NCBI GenBank assembly: GCA_016234535.1
Contig: JACRBH010000026.1
Coordinates: 1-32,154, forward strand
Direction of reading: 5' to 3'
From: Chloroflexota bacterium
GTDB taxonomy: Bacteria > Chloroflexota > Anaerolineae > Anaerolineales > Villigracilaceae
DNA: 32,154 nucleotides
Made by a program: the position numbers and the translations under genes. This document shows positions 29,854 through 32,154 of the stretch, one piece after another; the stretch's first letter is position 1, and every line of letters starts with the position of its first letter. The notes beneath the pieces were generated by a model. It was given only the letters and a program-made list of their open reading frames with translations, was not told where the DNA came from and ran no database searches.

Positions 29854-29887
29854 ATGCCGCCTCTTTCAATTCGTTGATGAGGCGGCA
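29845..29887 (-). terminator. Hairpin plus T-run between STAS and RsbW-like genes (attenuator?)
   Basis: TGCCGCCTC and GAGGCGGCA (29855-29863 and 29879-29887) form a perfect 9-bp stem; on the minus strand ATTTGTTTTTT follows. It has the form of an intrinsic terminator after the STAS gene, yet its 3' arm contains the AGAGG and its T-run contains the TTG of the RsbW-like gene. Confidence 0.65.
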
Positions 29888-29925
29888 CTTCTCGTTTATT
29901 CGGTCAAGAACGCCATAAGGTTCTG

Positions 29926-30261
29926 TTAGAAACTGCCGACTGCAGCAATGGTGTCATCGAAGGTTTTGAAGAGTTCGGTGAATCCTGCCAGTTCGAGCGC
30001 CTCCCGAATGCGCTCGGGAACCCCAACGAGAACCAATTCGCCGCGATTATAGCGTTTGCAATTCCTTTGGGTGGCAAGCAGGGCGCGGAAACCTGCACTG
30101 GACATATACTCAAGGTCGCTCATGTCAACCACGAGCTTAAAACGGCCGTCTTTATTGGCTTTCTCGAGCGCCTTTGAAAAATCGGGAGCAGTAGCACTAT
30201 CTACACGGCCTTTTACTTTAAACAGATCACAATGTTTAAATTCCTGCGTTGTGATTTCCAT
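29926..30261 (-). CDS. STAS-domain anti-sigma factor antagonist (RsbV/SpoIIAA-like)
   Basis: A 111-residue single STAS domain. LVVDMSDLEYMSSAGFRALL (43-62) is the signature; S55 (second Ser of MSSAG) is the expected phosphorylation site, S54 the alternative. In the known cycle the kinase phosphorylates it, the SpoIIE phosphatase reactivates it, and the unphosphorylated form sequesters the kinase. GGAGGAG lies 4-10 nt before the ATG. It is the first gene of the three-gene partner-switch unit, driven by the promoter at 30317-30309. Confidence 0.94.
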   Translation of the reverse strand: MEITTQEFKHCDLFKVKGRVDSATAPDFSKALEKANKDGRFKLVVDMSDLEYMSSAGFRALLATQRNCKRYNRGELVLVGVPERIREALELAGFTELFKTFDDTIAAVGSF

Positions 30262-30308
30262 TTACTCCTCCGTAAAAAAATAATTTTTTTATTCCTTAAA
30301 TTGGATAA

Positions 30309-30317
30309 ATTATATCA
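30309..30317 (-). promoter_or_regulatory. Extended -10 promoter of the partner-switch operon
   Basis: On the minus strand TGA-TATAAT (30317-30309), a perfect extended -10, lies about 48 nt before the STAS ATG. The 17-bp-spaced -35 position reads AAAGTT, a poor match, as is usual for extended -10 promoters. Confidence 0.6.
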
Positions 30318-30377
30318 CGTTCTCTCAAGCCAACTTTTCATTTTTATCGGGCAATAATTACACGCGAACCAGGCCAA

Positions 30378-30396
30378 ATCGCTTACAATAAGCGAT
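30378..30396 (+). promoter_or_regulatory. Inverted repeat in the leader/promoter of the receiver gene
   Basis: ATCGCTTA (30378-30385), 3-nt centre, perfect complement (30389-30396), 21 nt before the start codon. It overlaps TACAAT (30384-30389), which is a candidate -10, so it could be an operator or a leader hairpin. Confidence 0.45.
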
Positions 30397-30417
30397 ATAA
30401 CCCAGGAGATAAAAAAA

Positions 30418-30861
30418 ATGAGAGGCGAACCCGTCTTTGTAATGCTGGTGGAAGACAATATTGATCACGCTGAACTTGTGATACGAACATTGGAGAATCA
30501 CCGCATTGCCAACCAGATCAAACATTTCTCAGATGGACAAAACGCACTGGATTATCTGCTCAGGCACAACGGATATCAGGACCCCGATTCCAGTCCGCGC
30601 CCGCACCTGATCCTGCTTGACCTGCGCCTGCCGCGGGTGGACGGCCTTGAAGTACTTCGCCAGATAAAGGAACAGGAAGAACTAAAGAATATTCCTGTGA
30701 TCATTCTGACCACATCAGAAGCTGAAAAAGATGTGGCGCGCGCCTATGACAACCACGTCAACAGCTATCTTGTAAAGCCAGTGGGTTTTGAAGAGTTCAG
30801 TAAACTGATGGATGATCTTGGGTTCTATTGGCTGGGCTGGAATACACATCCGCATTTGTAA
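30418..30861 (+). CDS. Single-domain response regulator (Rcp1/CheY-like)
   Basis: A 147-residue receiver protein without output domain: acidic pair E12-D13 (LVEDN), phosphoacceptor D68 in LILLDLRLPRVDG, ILTTS, and K in YLVKPVGFEEF. The long alpha2-beta3 loop and RPHLILLDLRLP are typical of the Rcp1 family that partners phytochrome-like kinases. AGGAG lies 8 nt before the ATG. It is followed 19 nt later by a REC-PAS-HD-GYP gene, so the two are likely co-transcribed; it diverges from the partner-switch operon. Confidence 0.93.
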   Translation: MRGEPVFVMLVEDNIDHAELVIRTLENHRIANQIKHFSDGQNALDYLLRHNGYQDPDSSPRPHLILLDLRLPRVDGLEVLRQIKEQEELKNIPVIILTTSEAEKDVARAYDNHVNSYLVKPVGFEEFSKLMDDLGFYWLGWNTHPHL

Positions 30862-30880
30862 AATACCCGTTTGAAAAAAA

Positions 30881-32154
30881 ATGGCACATGAACCGATCAA
30901 TATCTTATTGATAGAAGATGAAGACCCACATGCAGAATTGATACAACGGGCCTTCGAACGTCAGGATTCCCGCATTCATATCCAACGCGCAAGATCGCTC
31001 ACCGAGGCGCGCGCGCAAATGCTCGAACAGGAACCCGCGCTCATCATCGCAGATTGGCGTCTGCCGGATGGCGAGAGCATGGAATTATTCCCAAACCAGC
31101 CCGACCCGCTGGATACTCCCATCATCCTTATGACAAGTTTTGGCAACGAGCGCATTGCCGTGGAAGCGCTCAAATCCGGCGCATTGGATTATGTCGTTAA
31201 ATCAACAGAGTCCATGCTGGATATGCCGCACCTGGCCGAGCGCGCCATCGAACAATGGGCCGCGCGCGCCGAACGCATCCGAATGCAAAAGGCCCTGCGT
31301 GAAAGCGAGGCCCAGTTCCGTCTGCTGGCGGAGAATGCCAGTGATATGATCGCCCGCCTGACCATTGACGGGAAAATGCTTTACGTTTCACCCGCCTGCA
31401 AAACCATACTCGGATACGCACCGGAAGAGTTGGCAGGAAAAAACAGTTTCGATCATATTCATGAAGAGGATCGCGCGTTGGTAACGGAACTCTTCAGCGG
31501 AAAGGAATATGATAAAACATACACAGTCGCCTACCGCGCAATGCATAAGGATGGACACTACGTCTGGCTGGAATCATCCGCCCGCATCATCCTGGACCGT
31601 AAAACTGAATCCATTATCGAGATACAGGCCGCGTCCCGCGATATCACCGAACGAAAGAATGCCGAAAAAGCCCTGCTGGATGCCCACGATAGTCTTCAGG
31701 AAGCGTATCAAAGAACCATAGAAGGCTGGGTCCATGCGCTTGACTTACGCGACCGCGAAACTGAGGGGCATACCAAGCGCGTAACTGAGTTGACCATAAA
31801 GGTGGCGGAAACTCTCGGGTTTTCAAAAGAGGAACTTACCCACATCCGGCGCGGCGCGTTGCTGCATGACATGGGCAAAATGGCGATCCCGGATGAGATA
31901 TTGCAAAAACCCGGTCCATTGAATGAGGTGGAATGGGAAAAAATGCGGATGCATCCAATGTACGCCTATGAAATGCTTTCCCCCATCTCATACCTTCACG
32001 CGGCCCTCGACATTCCCTTCTCGCACCACGAACGCTGGAATGGCAGCGGATATCCCCGCGGTTTAAAGGGAGAGGAGATACCGCTTGTTGCCCGTCTCTT
32101 TGCAATTGTCGATGTGTGGGATGCATTAAGCAGTGACCGGCCATACCGCAAAAA
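30881..32154 (+). CDS. REC-PAS-HD-GYP cyclic-di-GMP phosphodiesterase-type regulator (3' truncated by window)
   Basis: An open frame of 424 codons runs from ATG 30881 to the window edge. Receiver domain 1-125 (acidic EDED at 12-15, phosphoacceptor D58 in IIADWRLPDG); PAS domain about 146-260 (FRLLAENASDMIARL, followed by DITERK, the usual PAS C-cap); HD-GYP domain from about 283 with H297 (EGHTKRV), H329-D330 (HDMGK), H382-H383-E384 and GYP at 390-392. HD-GYP enzymes hydrolyse cyclic-di-GMP; the residues visible are intact. No clear Shine-Dalgarno. The C-terminus lies beyond the window. Confidence 0.92.
   Translation, partial: MAHEPINILLIEDEDPHAELIQRAFERQDSRIHIQRARSLTEARAQMLEQEPALIIADWRLPDGESMELFPNQPDPLDTPIILMTSFGNERIAVEALKSGALDYVVKSTESMLDMPHLAERAIEQWAARAERIRMQKALRESEAQFRLLAENASDMIARLTIDGKMLYVSPACKTILGYAPEELAGKNSFDHIHEEDRALVTELFSGKEYDKTYTVAYRAMHKDGHYVWLESSARIILDRKTESIIEIQAASRDITERKNAEKALLDAHDSLQEAYQRTIEGWVHALDLRDRETEGHTKRVTELTIKVAETLGFSKEELTHIRRGALLHDMGKMAIPDEILQKPGPLNEVEWEKMRMHPMYAYEMLSPISYLHAALDIPFSHHERWNGSGYPRGLKGEEIPLVARLFAIVDVWDALSSDRPYRK

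Overview
The window looks like a chromosomal segment of a Chloroflexota bacterium, most likely class Anaerolineae. This rests on gene content (single-chain ADP-forming acyl-CoA synthetase, GAF-SpoIIE partner-switch module, paired FemAB-like transferases) and on unusually dense interspersed palindromes and 7-bp tandem repeats. No rRNA or tRNA gene is present, so the taxonomic call is inference.

Layout. 1-1350: start of a leftward gene, then an AT-rich single-chain fusion of a DarT-like DNA ADP-ribosyltransferase with a DarG-like macrodomain. 1431-3288: small RRM RNA-binding protein with a structured leader and terminator, and an MFS transporter with a near-consensus promoter, closed by a strong terminator. 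3323-6127 (-): secreted c-type cytochrome with 39 CxxCH motifs, 30 of them in ten tandem 66-residue triheme modules (198-bp DNA repeat in exact register). 6653-11405 (+): small membrane protein, L7/L12-like small protein, ADP-forming acyl-CoA synthetase (probably leaderless) coupled to a beta-lactamase-fold hydrolase, and a MOSC protein.

11466-22798 (-): a long co-directional block, in transcription order RidA, OmpR-family regulator, sensor kinase, GT2 glycosyltransferase, polyprenyl-phosphate sugar phosphotransferase, NAD-dependent sugar epimerase, CapD/WbpM-like dehydratase, two FemAB-like aminoacyltransferases and a D-cysteine desulfhydrase/ACC-deaminase-like enzyme. This reads as a cell-surface glycan assembly locus placed behind a two-component system. 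22799-26143 is a repeat-rich accessory stretch with a secreted helical protein, two overlapping unknown genes, a small membrane protein and a DUF559 nuclease-like gene. 26144-30261 (-) is a partner-switch module: STAS antagonist, RsbW-like kinase, five-GAF SpoIIE phosphatase. 30418-32154 (+) holds a stand-alone receiver protein and a REC-PAS-HD-GYP protein cut by the window end.

The strongest unexplained signals are: the one-chain DarT-DarG; the 39-heme repeat cytochrome; a palindrome family with the constant core GTC-NGGA-GAC but unrelated arms (four copies, one inside a CDS, one apparently with an unoccupied counterpart in the same window); a DUF559 cassette flanked by 40-bp direct repeats that duplicate the 3' end of the SpoIIE gene; four genes whose start codons lie 9-11 nt after a palindrome and lack a Shine-Dalgarno; and 7-bp repeat islands that encode loops or C-termini of several proteins.
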